From: Paracoccaceae bacterium
GTDB taxonomy: Bacteria; Pseudomonadota; Alphaproteobacteria; Rhodobacterales; Rhodobacteraceae
Assembly (NCBI GenBank): GCA_027489355.1
Contig: JAIXZY010000065.1
Coordinates: 1-64,000, forward strand
Direction: 5' to 3'
Length of the DNA stretch: 64,000 nucleotides
Shown here: in pieces, positions 1-8,937 of the stretch
How the letters are laid out: each line of letters opens with the position of its first letter
How positions within the stretch are numbered: the stretch's first letter is position 1
Translations under genes and position numbers: made by a program
The notes under the pieces: generated by a model
What the model saw: the letters and a program-made list of their open reading frames with translations, nothing else
The model's database searches: none
Told to the model about the DNA's origin: nothing

Positions 1-713
<713 letters not shown>

Positions 714-809
714 TTACTTCAGGCGATGTTCCGGCAAGGACCCTTGCAAGCAGGCATCCCCACCCTGGATAGGCGACAGGTCTGGCGGCCTGAAGCCCGT
801 GTGTGGCGT

Positions 810-838
810 ATATAGGCAGGGGTTTTCGGCCCTGCAAC
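810..838 (-). promoter_or_regulatory. Candidate promoter of dnaK
   Basis: On the minus strand GTTGCA (833-838) and CTATAT (810-815) are separated by exactly 17 bp, about 110 bp upstream of the dnaK ATG. The -10 context CCTATATA resembles alphaproteobacterial RpoH (sigma-32) promoters as well as sigma-70 promoters. The match is by eye; no transcript evidence is available. Confidence 0.45.
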
Positions 839-909
839 GGTCGCCGCGCGGGCAGACCCGTGAATCTTCTGCGATCATGTGCAAATTGCCGCTCTCCCCT
901 CGCCTGGCG

Positions 910-1506
910 TCAGGGCGCGCCTAGCCGGCAGCAGCCGGACAGCCGTTCCTCCCGGCCGGACAGGCCAAGGAACAGGTCGACCGCAACGCCGTAGCCCCGG
1001 TCGGACATGCCGTCGGAACAGGCCGCCCCCGTCAGCACGGCAAGTCCATCGGGCAGGCCCACACCGGCGCCGGATGTCCCCGGCCCTGCCGGCCAAAGCC
1101 CGGTGATCGGCGCAGGGGCAGGCGACTGATCCTCGGGCGTAAGGAAGCGCGTTTCCTGGGCGAGGGGGTCGATTTCAAGCGACCAGAAGGGTTCGGTCCC
1201 CAGGCAGGTGAGGGGCGTTTGCAGCGCGCTCCACGCGGGGCCGGGCTCCCGCGCCAGGAACCGCAGCGAGGCATAGCCGGTGCCTTCCCCCGTGTTCACC
1301 AGTGCCCAGTTGCCCGACCGGCCCAGCACCTCGACCCCGTCCGCATCGGGGGCGAGCGCGCCCAGGATCGGCGCACCGGCATCGGGCCGGGCGCGGATAT
1401 TCAGGACATCGTTCGCCGCCACGCCAGTCACCGCATAGAGCGCCGGGAACTCCTCTCCCCGCAGGGGCAGCGCAATCAGAAGGAAGACCAGCAGGAACCG
1501 GATCAT
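910..1506 (-). CDS. Secreted SH3b-domain protein, function unknown
   Basis: Predicted exported protein of 198 residues. A hydrophobic signal peptide (MIRFLLVFLLIALPLRGEE) is followed by a bacterial SH3-like segment at about residues 27-88 (LNIRARPDAGAPILGAL, then GRSGNWALV and GYASLRFL). The second half carries CLGTEPFWSLEI, a block I associate with small uncharacterised envelope proteins (COG3650-like). SH3b domains often bind peptidoglycan or other wall components, so a periplasmic role is likely but unproven. The ATG overlaps the TGA of the upstream ABC permease gene (ATGA), so the two are co-transcribed. The C-terminus is Cys-rich (SGCCRLGAP). Confidence 0.75.
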   Translation of the reverse strand: MIRFLLVFLLIALPLRGEEFPALYAVTGVAANDVLNIRARPDAGAPILGALAPDADGVEVLGRSGNWALVNTGEGTGYASLRFLAREPGPAWSALQTPLTCLGTEPFWSLEIDPLAQETRFLTPEDQSPAPAPITGLWPAGPGTSGAGVGLPDGLAVLTGAACSDGMSDRGYGVAVDLFLGLSGREERLSGCCRLGAP

Positions 1507-2327
1507 CGACGTCTCTCCCAGCTGACCGAGGCATGCTGGCGGGTGAAGAACTCGGCCATCAGGCCGATCATCATGCAGACCAGCGCATAGTAGATGGCAT
1601 AGTGGTAATCGGTATAGCGCGGGGTGTAGTTCAGGAAGATGAACCCCCGCGCCTGGTCGATGGTGTGAAACAGCGGGTTCCAGTCGAACCAGTTGCGTCG
1701 TTCCACCGGCAGGTTGTTGGCCAGCACCATCTTGCCCGAGGCAATGACATTGGCCCGCTGGTAGATCATCACGATGATCCGGACCGCCTCGGGCTGCCAG
1801 GGCTTTGCCGCCAGGAACACCATCCCGATTCCCACGCCCGAGAACCAGGACAGAAGGAACATCCCCAGCATCCCCACGGGTTCGTCGATGGTGATCGGAT
1901 TCCAGGCCGCGTGGTAGATGAACAGGATCACCGCGGCCGAAAGCGTCTGCTGATAGAGCGACCCCAGCGCCGCCCCCATGATCGAGATGATCGGGTTCAT
2001 CGGCGCGTGCATCATCATCGAAGAGGTCGGCCCGTCCGCGTGCGACACCGCCCCGATGGCCTTGATATGCGTCATGAACATGAACACGCCCGACATGACG
2101 TACAGCAGGAAATCGCCGCGCACCGCGATCCGGCGCATGCCGAACAGGCTCATCATGAAATACATGATCAGCAGCATGAGCAGCGCCTGCACGATCGACA
2201 TCAAGAGGCCCAGCACCGCATTGTTGTGCGTCTTGCGCAGGTTTCGCACGGCGACATGATAGATCAGTTCCAGGGTTTCGAACCCCAGGACGAACCATGA
2301 TCGATTGTACGCCTTGTGTCGGAACAT
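1503..2327 (-). CDS. ABC-2 type permease, capsule/O-antigen exporter (KpsM/TagG-like)
   Basis: Integral inner-membrane protein of 274 residues with about six hydrophobic segments, e.g. GLLMSIVQALLMLLIMYFMM and FLLYVMSGVFMFMTHI, and the terminal FDWNPLFHTIDQARGFIFLNY typical of polysaccharide-export permeases (COG1682). It would form the channel of an exporter for capsule or O-antigen, energised by an ATPase that is not in this window. Start ATG at 2325-2327 is preceded by GAGAAGG. Its stop overlaps the SH3b gene. The divergent cysQ-kdsB pair supplies CMP-KDO, consistent with a KDO-linked capsule, but that link is inference. Confidence 0.8.
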   Translation of the reverse strand: MFRHKAYNRSWFVLGFETLELIYHVAVRNLRKTHNNAVLGLLMSIVQALLMLLIMYFMMSLFGMRRIAVRGDFLLYVMSGVFMFMTHIKAIGAVSHADGPTSSMMMHAPMNPIISIMGAALGSLYQQTLSAAVILFIYHAAWNPITIDEPVGMLGMFLLSWFSGVGIGMVFLAAKPWQPEAVRIIVMIYQRANVIASGKMVLANNLPVERRNWFDWNPLFHTIDQARGFIFLNYTPRYTDYHYAIYYALVCMMIGLMAEFFTRQHASVSWERRR

Positions 2328-2436
2328 CCGGGCCTTCTCCCTCGGGCGGCATCCTGCATCAGGAAATCTTGCCGTTCCGTTGACGGCGAAGGATAAGGGC
2401 CACGAAACCGTTGATCAATTCGCCGCAGGAGACGTC

Positions 2437-3225
2437 ATGGATTTTGCCAAGGCAGTGCCGCTTTTCCGCCGACTGGCGCTGGAAGCGGGCGAACGCATCC
2501 TGCAGGTCTACCACGGGCCGGAGTTCGAGGTCCGCGCGAAGGGCGATGCCTCTCCGGTGACCGAGGCGGACGAGGCCGCCGATGCCGTCATCTCCGCCGG
2601 CCTTCGCACCGCCTTCCCGGACGTGCCGCTCATCACCGAGGAACAGGCTGCCTCGCACGCCCTGACCGCGCAGACCTTCTTCATCGTCGACCCGCTGGAC
2701 GGCACCAAGGAGTTTGTCCAGCGCCGCGGCGATTTCACCGTGAACATTGCCTATGTCCAGGACGGCGTCCCCACCTTGGGCGTCGTCTACGCCCCGGCGA
2801 AAGAGCGGCTGTTCTACACCCTGCCAGACGGCACCGCGGTCGAGGAAACCGGCCCCTTCGGCCCCAGCCCCGGCGCGCTCACGCCGCTGAAGGTCTCTAC
2901 CCCCGACAACGCCGCGCTGATGGTCGTCGCGTCCAAGTCGCACCGCGACCAGGCGACCGACGACTACATCGCCCGCTACGCCGTCCGCGACATGACCAGC
3001 GCCGGCTCCAGCCTGAAGTTCTGCCTTGTCGCCACGGGCGAGGCCGATCTCTACCCCCGCCTTGGCCGCACGATGGAATGGGACACTGCCGCCGGCGACG
3101 CCGTCCTGCGCGGCGCTGGCGGGCAGGTGGTGCGCTTCGACGACCACAAGCCGCTGGCCTATGGCAAGCCTGGTTGGGACAACCCCTTCTTCATCGCCTT
3201 CGCGCCGGGAGTGACGCTGAAATGA
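2437..3225 (+). CDS. cysQ: 3'(2'),5'-bisphosphate nucleotidase CysQ
   Basis: Mg2+-dependent phosphatase of the inositol monophosphatase superfamily, 262 residues, which removes the 3'-phosphate of PAP (or PAPS) and so prevents PAP from inhibiting sulfotransfer reactions. Signature motifs are visible: SPVTEADEAAD, the metal site FFIVDPLDGTKEF, and the C-terminal WDTAAGDAVLRGAGG. The start is the ATG at 2437, placed 6 bp after AGGAG; an in-frame upstream extension to 2305 lacks this and overlaps the divergent promoter region. The stop overlaps kdsB (ATGA). A PAP phosphatase fits a strand that also encodes a sulfotransferase about 6 kb downstream. Confidence 0.92.
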   Translation: MDFAKAVPLFRRLALEAGERILQVYHGPEFEVRAKGDASPVTEADEAADAVISAGLRTAFPDVPLITEEQAASHALTAQTFFIVDPLDGTKEFVQRRGDFTVNIAYVQDGVPTLGVVYAPAKERLFYTLPDGTAVEETGPFGPSPGALTPLKVSTPDNAALMVVASKSHRDQATDDYIARYAVRDMTSAGSSLKFCLVATGEADLYPRLGRTMEWDTAAGDAVLRGAGGQVVRFDDHKPLAYGKPGWDNPFFIAFAPGVTLK

Positions 3226-4028
3226 CCACGCTCATCGCCATCCCGGCCCGCTATGCCTCGACCCGCTACCCCGGCAAGCCCCTTGTCACCCTGCGCGGTC
3301 CGGACGGCGAAAAGACCCTGATCCGCCGCAGCTGGGAGGCCGCGATGGCCGTGCGCGGCGCGGACCGGGTCGTCGTCGCCACCGATGACAGCCGCATCGC
3401 CGATCACGCGCAGGCCTTCGGCGCCGAGGTCGTGATGACCTCCTCAGACGCCCGGAACGGCACCGAACGCTGCGCCGAGGTGGCCGCGCAGCTTCCGGGC
3501 TTCGACATCGTGGTGAATCTGCAGGGCGACGCCCCCCTGACGCCCGCCTGGTTTGTCGAGGACCTGGTCGCGGGCCTGCAGGCAGACCCGCAGGCGCAGA
3601 TCGCCACCCCGGTCCTGCGCTGCGACGGGCAGGCGCTGGCAGGCCTTCTGGCCGACCGCAAGGCCGGCCGCGTCGGCGGGACCACGGCGGTCTTCGACAC
3701 CCGCCGCCACGCGCTCTACTTCTCCAAGGAGGTGATCCCCTTCACCGCCGCGCCTTACGCCCCCGAGGCCGCCACGCCGGTCTTCCACCACGTCGGCGTC
3801 TACGCCTACCGCCCCGCCGCGCTATCGGCCTACCCCTCCTGGCCGCTGGGCACGCTGGAGCAGCTTGAGGGTCTGGAGCAGCTCCGTTTCCTGGAAAACG
3901 GGCATCCCGTCCTTTGCGTCGAAGTCGAGGCCCGCGGACACCAGTTCTGGGAACTGAACAACCCTTCGGACGTTCAGATCATCGAACGGATGCTTTCCGC
4001 CCCAGCCGGGCAGGATCGCCGGACTTGA
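3222..4028 (+). CDS. kdsB: 3-deoxy-manno-octulosonate cytidylyltransferase (CMP-KDO synthetase)
   Basis: Activates KDO as CMP-KDO in the cytosol for LPS core or capsule linker synthesis. The 268-residue protein begins TLIAIPARYASTRYPGKPL, the nucleotide-binding N-terminus of KdsB/KpsU, followed by the NGTERCAEV and VVNLQGDAPL motifs (LQGD metal/nucleotide site). Later blocks are HHVGVYAYRPAAL and LEQLEGLEQLRFLENG. Its ATG overlaps the cysQ stop, so translation is probably coupled. The KDO-pathway isomerase kdsD lies at about 14 kb. A capsule-specific (KpsU) rather than LPS role cannot be separated from sequence alone. Confidence 0.93.
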   Translation: MTTLIAIPARYASTRYPGKPLVTLRGPDGEKTLIRRSWEAAMAVRGADRVVVATDDSRIADHAQAFGAEVVMTSSDARNGTERCAEVAAQLPGFDIVVNLQGDAPLTPAWFVEDLVAGLQADPQAQIATPVLRCDGQALAGLLADRKAGRVGGTTAVFDTRRHALYFSKEVIPFTAAPYAPEAATPVFHHVGVYAYRPAALSAYPSWPLGTLEQLEGLEQLRFLENGHPVLCVEVEARGHQFWELNNPSDVQIIERMLSAPAGQDRRT

Positions 4029-4201
4029 CGGCAGCCGGGCCCCCGGCTTCGGATATGGTACAGTCGTTTTTTGATGCGAAAGGCCCCGCCTTGGGGCAGG
4101 TTACCAATATTGCCGCGGCGCTGCCCGCATAAGGTCAGATTCGGCTGCGAATGCATTGAAGCCCGAGCTATTGATCACGCCAGACGGGGTTAGGACGAGT
4201 C

Positions 4202-5098
4202 ATGAAAACCAAGAAGATCACCAAAGCCGTATTTCCGGTTGCCGGGCTTGGCACGCGTTTCCTGCCCGCGACGAAGTCGATTCCCAAGGAAATCATGACG
4301 CTCGTCGACCGGCCGCTGATCCAGTATGCCATCGACGAGGCCCGCGCCGCCGGGATCAAGGAGTTCATCTTCGTCACCTCGCGCGGGAAATCCGCGCTTG
4401 AGGATTATTTCGACCACGCTCCGGAACTGGAATCCGAGCTGAAGAAGAAGAACAAGACCGACCTGCTGGACATCCTCAAGGACACCAACATGGATTCGGG
4501 CGCCATCGCCTATGTCCGGCAGAACCGGCCGATGGGCCTGGGCCATGCCGTCTGGTGCGCCCGCCGCCTGATCGGCAACGAACCCTTCGCCGTCCTGCTG
4601 CCCGACGACGTGATCGCCGCCGAAAAGCCTTGCCTGCAACAGATGGTCGAAGCCCATGCCGAGACCGGCGGCTGCATGGTCGCGGCGATGGAAGTCGCGC
4701 CGAAGAAGACCTCCAGCTACGGCGTCCTCGACATCGGCGAGGACATGGGGGCCATCGTCCGCGTCAAGGGCATGGTTGAAAAACCCGCGCCGCAGGACGC
4801 GCCGTCGAACCTTGCCGTGATCGGCCGCTACATCCTGACGCCGCAGGTGCTGACCAACCTGAACAAGATCAAGCAGGGCGCGGGCGGCGAGATCCAGCTG
4901 ACCGATGCCATCGCGCAGGAGACGAAGAAGAAGGGCGGCGTCTATGGCCTGCGCTTCCGCGGCCAGCGGTACGACTGCGGCTCGAAGATCGGCTTCCTGC
5001 AGGCGACGGTGGCGTTCGGCCTGTCCCGCCCCGAGTTCGGGCAGGAGTTTGCCGACTTCCTGCACGAGATGGCGGCGATGCAGAAAGCCGCGCAATAG
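4202..5098 (+). CDS. galU: UTP-glucose-1-phosphate uridylyltransferase
   Basis: Makes UDP-glucose from UTP and glucose-1-phosphate, the donor for many surface glycans. The 298-residue length matches the family. The N-terminus shows the nucleotidyltransferase motif AGLGTRFLPATKSIPKEIM, then VDRPLIQYAIDEA, the LLPDDVI metal-site region and MVEKPAP. The ATG at 4202 follows AGGACGAG. A 173-bp gap separates it from kdsB. It holds a GCCCC/GGGGC stem-loop at 4083-4097 without a T-run, and I see no clear promoter in it. The glycosyltransferase genes follow directly, so galU probably feeds them. Confidence 0.95.
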   Translation: MKTKKITKAVFPVAGLGTRFLPATKSIPKEIMTLVDRPLIQYAIDEARAAGIKEFIFVTSRGKSALEDYFDHAPELESELKKKNKTDLLDILKDTNMDSGAIAYVRQNRPMGLGHAVWCARRLIGNEPFAVLLPDDVIAAEKPCLQQMVEAHAETGGCMVAAMEVAPKKTSSYGVLDIGEDMGAIVRVKGMVEKPAPQDAPSNLAVIGRYILTPQVLTNLNKIKQGAGGEIQLTDAIAQETKKKGGVYGLRFRGQRYDCGSKIGFLQATVAFGLSRPEFGQEFADFLHEMAAMQKAAQ

Positions 5099-5301
5099 GT
5101 CGGGGAAAAGTCACGCGCCTGGCCGACCTGCCCCATGCCTGCCCCATCGGCACCCTGGAAGACGCCCCCGGCGGGCTGACCGGCGCGCTGCTGGCGCTGA
5201 AGCTTCGCACCCGGCGGCAGCGGCTGCTGTGGCGGGCGTTCCGCCGACGACACGAGCTTTCCCCGGTCCGCGACCTGACCGCACAGATCGCGGCGGACGA
5301 T

Positions 5302-6189
5302 GTGCTCTGCTTCCTCTGCGTCCGCAACGAGGCCGCCCGCCTGCCGCATTTCCTGCGCCACCACCGGGCGCTGGGCGTGCGGCACTTCCTCGCGGTGGAC
5401 AATGCCAGCACCGACGGCACCGCGGCGCTTCTGGGCGACCAGCCGGACGTCTCGCTGTGGCGGACGGATGCAAGCTACAAGGCCTCCCGCTTCGGGATGG
5501 ACTGGCTCACCTGGCTGCAGATGCGGCACGGCCACGGCCATTGGTGCCTGACGCTGGATGCCGACGAACTGCTGATCTACCCCTACTGGCAGACCCGCCC
5601 GCTTGCGGCCCTGACCGATTGGCTTCAGGACCAGGGCCGCGACAGTTTTGGCGCGCTGACCGTGGACATGTATCCCGAAGGTCCGGTGTCCCAGGGGCAG
5701 GTGTCGCCCGAGGACGACCCGATCGCCCATCTCGCGTGGTTTGACGCGGGCAACTACCTTGTTCAGGTGCAGCCCCGGATGCGCAACCTGTGGATCCAGG
5801 GCGGCGTCCGGACGCGGGTCTTTTTCGCCGACCGCCCCCGTCGCGCGCCGACGCTGAACAAGATCCCGCTCGTCCGCTGGAACCGGCGCCATGCCTATGT
5901 GAACTCCACCCACGCGCTGCTGCCGCCGCGGCTGAACCAGGTCTATGCCACCGACGGGGGCGAGCTGACCTCGGGCGTGCTCTTGCACACGAAGTTCTTG
6001 CCGGGCATCGCCGAACGTTCCGCCGAGGAAAAAGCCCGCGCCCAGCATTTCGGCAATGCCGAACAATACGCAGCCTACTACGACCATTTGGTAGAAAGCC
6101 CCGTCTTGCATACTAGGGCTTCGACCCGTTACACCGGATGGCGACAGATGGAGGCACTTGGCCTCCTGTCACGGGGTGGTTGGGTTTGA
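5302..6189 (+). CDS. Family-2-like glycosyltransferase (true start probably upstream)
   Basis: Predicted cytosolic glycosyltransferase of the family-2-like group (PF13704 type). Visible are VRNEAARLPHFLRHHRALG, FLAVDNASTDGT and the DxD-bearing LTLDADELLIYP, which would bind nucleotide sugar and metal. The coordinates use the first canonical in-frame start, a GTG at 5302. However, the open frame upstream (about 5176-5301) encodes LRTRRQRLLWRAFRRR, clearly homologous to the N-terminus of the next gene, so the real protein is longer and appears to lack an ATG, GTG or TTG start. It is a close paralogue of the gene at 6233 (shared SRFGMDW, NLWIQGG and GVLLH.KF). Substrate is unknown. Confidence 0.82.
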   Translation: MLCFLCVRNEAARLPHFLRHHRALGVRHFLAVDNASTDGTAALLGDQPDVSLWRTDASYKASRFGMDWLTWLQMRHGHGHWCLTLDADELLIYPYWQTRPLAALTDWLQDQGRDSFGALTVDMYPEGPVSQGQVSPEDDPIAHLAWFDAGNYLVQVQPRMRNLWIQGGVRTRVFFADRPRRAPTLNKIPLVRWNRRHAYVNSTHALLPPRLNQVYATDGGELTSGVLLHTKFLPGIAERSAEEKARAQHFGNAEQYAAYYDHLVESPVLHTRASTRYTGWRQMEALGLLSRGGWV

Positions 6190-6232
6190 GTGGTTCGGGG
6201 GGGAGTTTCCGGCCGACCGGGTGGGTCAGGAC

Positions 6233-7243
6233 ATGGGCTTGATCGCGCTCGCCCGCCTGCGCGCCAGGCGCAGGTACCTGCTTGCCCGGGCCTTTCGCCG
6301 TCGCCGCCAGCTTGTCCCGGTTGCTGACCGGACGTCCACCCTCCCCCTGCAGCCGATCCTCCTGTTCTCGACCATCCGGAACGAACGCATCCGCCTGCCG
6401 TACTTCCTGTCCTATTACCGTCGCCTTGGCATCGACCACTTCCTGATCGTGGACAACGGCTCGGACGACGGTTCGCGCGAATACCTTGCCGATCAGCCCG
6501 ACGTCTCGGTCTGGTCCGCCACGGCCGGCTACAGGCAGTCGCGCTTCGGCATGGACTGGATGATGCACCTCCTGCGCCGCCACGGGCATGGGCGCTGGTG
6601 CCTGACCGTCGACGTGGACGAGTTCCTCGTCTACCCCTTCTGCGAGACCCGCCCCCTCCGGGCCCTGACCGACTGGCTCGACAGCGCCGAGACGCCCAGC
6701 TTCGCGGCCATGATGCTGGACATGTATCCCAAGGGCGCGATGCATGAACAACCCTACCGCGAGGGCCAGAACCCGTTCGAGATCGCCCAGTATTTCGACA
6801 GCGGCAACTACGTCATCAGCCGCAATCCCCTCTACCGCAACCTCTGGATCCAGGGCGGCCCCCGCGCCCGGCTGTTCTTCACCGACCGGCCCCACCGCGC
6901 CCCCGCGATGAACAAGACCCCGCTGGTCAGGTGGGACCGGTCCTACGCCTATGTCTCGTCGACCCACATGCTGCTGCCCCGCCGGCTGAATCTGGTCTAC
7001 GACGACCAGGGCGGCGAGAAGCCCTCGGGCGTCCTGCTCCACGCCAAGTTCCTTGACACCTTCGCCGCCAAGGCCGCCGAGGAACTCGCCCGCGGCCAGC
7101 ACTATGCCGAAAGCCACGAATACCGCGCCTACCGCGAGGGGATCAGCCGCGAACGCGATCTCTGGTGCAACTGGAGCGAGAAGTACGTCAACTGGAGACA
7201 ACTGGAAGTCCTGGGCCTGATGTCGAAAGGAAACTGGGCGTGA
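6233..7243 (+). CDS. Family-2-like glycosyltransferase, paralogue of the preceding gene
   Basis: 336-residue glycosyltransferase similar along its whole length to the 5302 gene, suggesting tandem duplication. Motifs are TIRNERIRLPYFLSYYRRLG, FLIVDNGSDDGS and LTVDVDEFLVYPF (DxD). It ends MSKGNWA, paralleling LSRGGWV in its neighbour. I chose ATG 6233 (GLIALARLRARRR) because that basic N-terminus is shared with the paralogue; an ATG at 6158 and a GTG at 6221 are alternatives and no Shine-Dalgarno sequence decides. Its TGA overlaps the GTG of the next gene. Probably adds sugars to the same glycan as its neighbours. Confidence 0.85.
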   Translation: MGLIALARLRARRRYLLARAFRRRRQLVPVADRTSTLPLQPILLFSTIRNERIRLPYFLSYYRRLGIDHFLIVDNGSDDGSREYLADQPDVSVWSATAGYRQSRFGMDWMMHLLRRHGHGRWCLTVDVDEFLVYPFCETRPLRALTDWLDSAETPSFAAMMLDMYPKGAMHEQPYREGQNPFEIAQYFDSGNYVISRNPLYRNLWIQGGPRARLFFTDRPHRAPAMNKTPLVRWDRSYAYVSSTHMLLPRRLNLVYDDQGGEKPSGVLLHAKFLDTFAAKAAEELARGQHYAESHEYRAYREGISRERDLWCNWSEKYVNWRQLEVLGLMSKGNWA

Positions 7244-8937
7244 CGCTGGGGGTGGTCATGCTGTGCCACACGGCGCTGGAGCGAGCCGCGCAACTGGCGC
7301 GCCACTGGGCCGAGCACGGCTGTCCGGTCGTCCTCCACGTCGATGCCCGGACGCCAGAGGCACAGGTCGACAGGCTGCATGCGGCGCTGAAGGACCTGCC
7401 CGACATCCGCTTCATCCCCCGGCTCCCCTGCGAATGGGGGACGTTCGGGATGGTCCAGGCCACGCTGGACGCCTCGACCCGGATGCTGGCCGACTTCCCG
7501 CAAGTCACCCATGTCCTCCTCGCGTCCGGTTCCTGCCTTCCGATCAAGCCGGTGCGCGCCCTGCAGGACCATCTTGCCGCCCACCCGACCACCGACTTCA
7601 TCGAAAGCGTCACCACCGCCGATGTCGGCTGGACCATCGGCGGGCTGAACGAGGAACGCTTCACGCTGCGCTTCCCGTTCAACTGGAAGCGCCAGCGCCG
7701 GCTCTTCGACGGATACGTCAACCTGCAGCGGGCGCTCGGCTTTCGCCGCGAGCTCCCGCAGGGGCTGACCCCGCACCTCGGCAGCCAGTGGTGGTGCCTG
7801 ACCCGCCCCACGCTGCAGGCGATCCTGACCCACCCCGACCGCCCCCGGTTGGACCGCTACTTCCGCCGGGTGTGGATCCCCGACGAAAGCTATTTCCAAA
7901 GCCTGGTCCGCCAGGTCTCGACCCGGATCGAAAGCCGGTCGCTGACGCTGTCGAAGTTCGACTACCAGGGCCGGCCCTACATCTTCTACGACGACCACCT
8001 GCACCTTTTGCGCCAGGCCGACGCCTTCGTCGCCCGCAAGGCCTGGCCCCAGGCTGATCTGCTGTATCGCACCTTCCTCACCCCGGACGGAGACCGCGCG
8101 TTTGCCTCCGAACCCAGCCCGGGCAAGATCAACCGCCTCTTCGCCAAGGCCGTCGAACGCCGAGTGAAGGGACGCCCCGGCCTTTACATGCAAAGCCGGT
8201 TCCCGAACCGCGCCCGGGGCGGCACCCTGTCGGCCGCGCCCTACGGCGTGTTTTCGGGGTTTTCCGCGCTGTTCCCCGATTTCCAGCCCTGGCTTTCGCG
8301 CGCGCTGGATGCCAGGGTCCACGGCCATCTCTTCGCCTTCGACCGGGTCCAGTTCGCGGGCGACGAACCCGTGTTCAAGGGCGGGCTGTCCGACAGCCCG
8401 ACGCTGCGCGACTACAACCCGCGCAGCTTCCTGGCCAACCTGATCTGGAACACGCGCGGCGAAACCCAGTGCTTCCAGTTCGGCCCCGAGGACGAACAGG
8501 CCATCGCGCCGACGCTCGCCGCGGACCCCAATGCCTCGATCTTCGTGATTACCGGCGCTTTCGCCATTCCCCTCTGGCAGTCCGGGCGCAGCGCCGCCGA
8601 GGTCCGCGCCGAAGCTGCCCGCCTGCAAAAGGTGGAAAGCGATTTCGTCCACCTGCTGAACCGGCCCGAGACCAAGGCCCGCACCCGGCTCTGGTCGCTG
8701 GCCGAGTTCATCGAGAACCCGACCGAACCGCTGGAGCAGCTGGTCGATCTGCTTCACCCGCGCGCCGCGCACCGCGTGGGCGCCCTGCCGCAACTGGTCA
8801 ACCTGACCGGCTTCGGGTCCTTCCTGCAAGACCTGCGCAACCAGGGGATGGCGCCGGTCCTGATGGGCGATTTCCCCTCGGACGCCGAGCTGTCGCAGCC
8901 CTCGCCCCCCTTTGCCCGGCCGCGCGTCGTCAGATGA
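7240..8937 (+). CDS. Core-2/I-branching-type glycosyltransferase with extra C-terminal domain
   Basis: 565-residue protein. Residues 1 to about 250 resemble the GT14 core-2/I-branching beta-1,6-N-acetylglucosaminyltransferases (GVVMLCHTALERAAQLA, PVVLHVDARTPE, THVLLASGSCLPIKPV, GSQWWCLTR, WIPDESYFQSLV). The remaining 300 residues are the extra half seen in Rhodobacterales members (annotated as DUF5928, from memory), containing NLIWNTRGETQCFQFG. The GTG start at 7240 overlaps the preceding stop and follows AAAGGAAA at suitable spacing; ATG 7258 would cut into the first beta-strand. The end overlaps the sulfotransferase gene. The sugar linkage formed is not predictable here. Confidence 0.87.
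   Translation: MTLGVVMLCHTALERAAQLARHWAEHGCPVVLHVDARTPEAQVDRLHAALKDLPDIRFIPRLPCEWGTFGMVQATLDASTRMLADFPQVTHVLLASGSCLPIKPVRALQDHLAAHPTTDFIESVTTADVGWTIGGLNEERFTLRFPFNWKRQRRLFDGYVNLQRALGFRRELPQGLTPHLGSQWWCLTRPTLQAILTHPDRPRLDRYFRRVWIPDESYFQSLVRQVSTRIESRSLTLSKFDYQGRPYIFYDDHLHLLRQADAFVARKAWPQADLLYRTFLTPDGDRAFASEPSPGKINRLFAKAVERRVKGRPGLYMQSRFPNRARGGTLSAAPYGVFSGFSALFPDFQPWLSRALDARVHGHLFAFDRVQFAGDEPVFKGGLSDSPTLRDYNPRSFLANLIWNTRGETQCFQFGPEDEQAIAPTLAADPNASIFVITGAFAIPLWQSGRSAAEVRAEAARLQKVESDFVHLLNRPETKARTRLWSLAEFIENPTEPLEQLVDLLHPRAAHRVGALPQLVNLTGFGSFLQDLRNQGMAPVLMGDFPSDAELSQPSPPFARPRVVR

Noticed and set aside
4083-4097. GCCCC/GGGGC hairpin after kdsB considered as a terminator
   Set aside because: Only a 5-bp stem and no following T-run.
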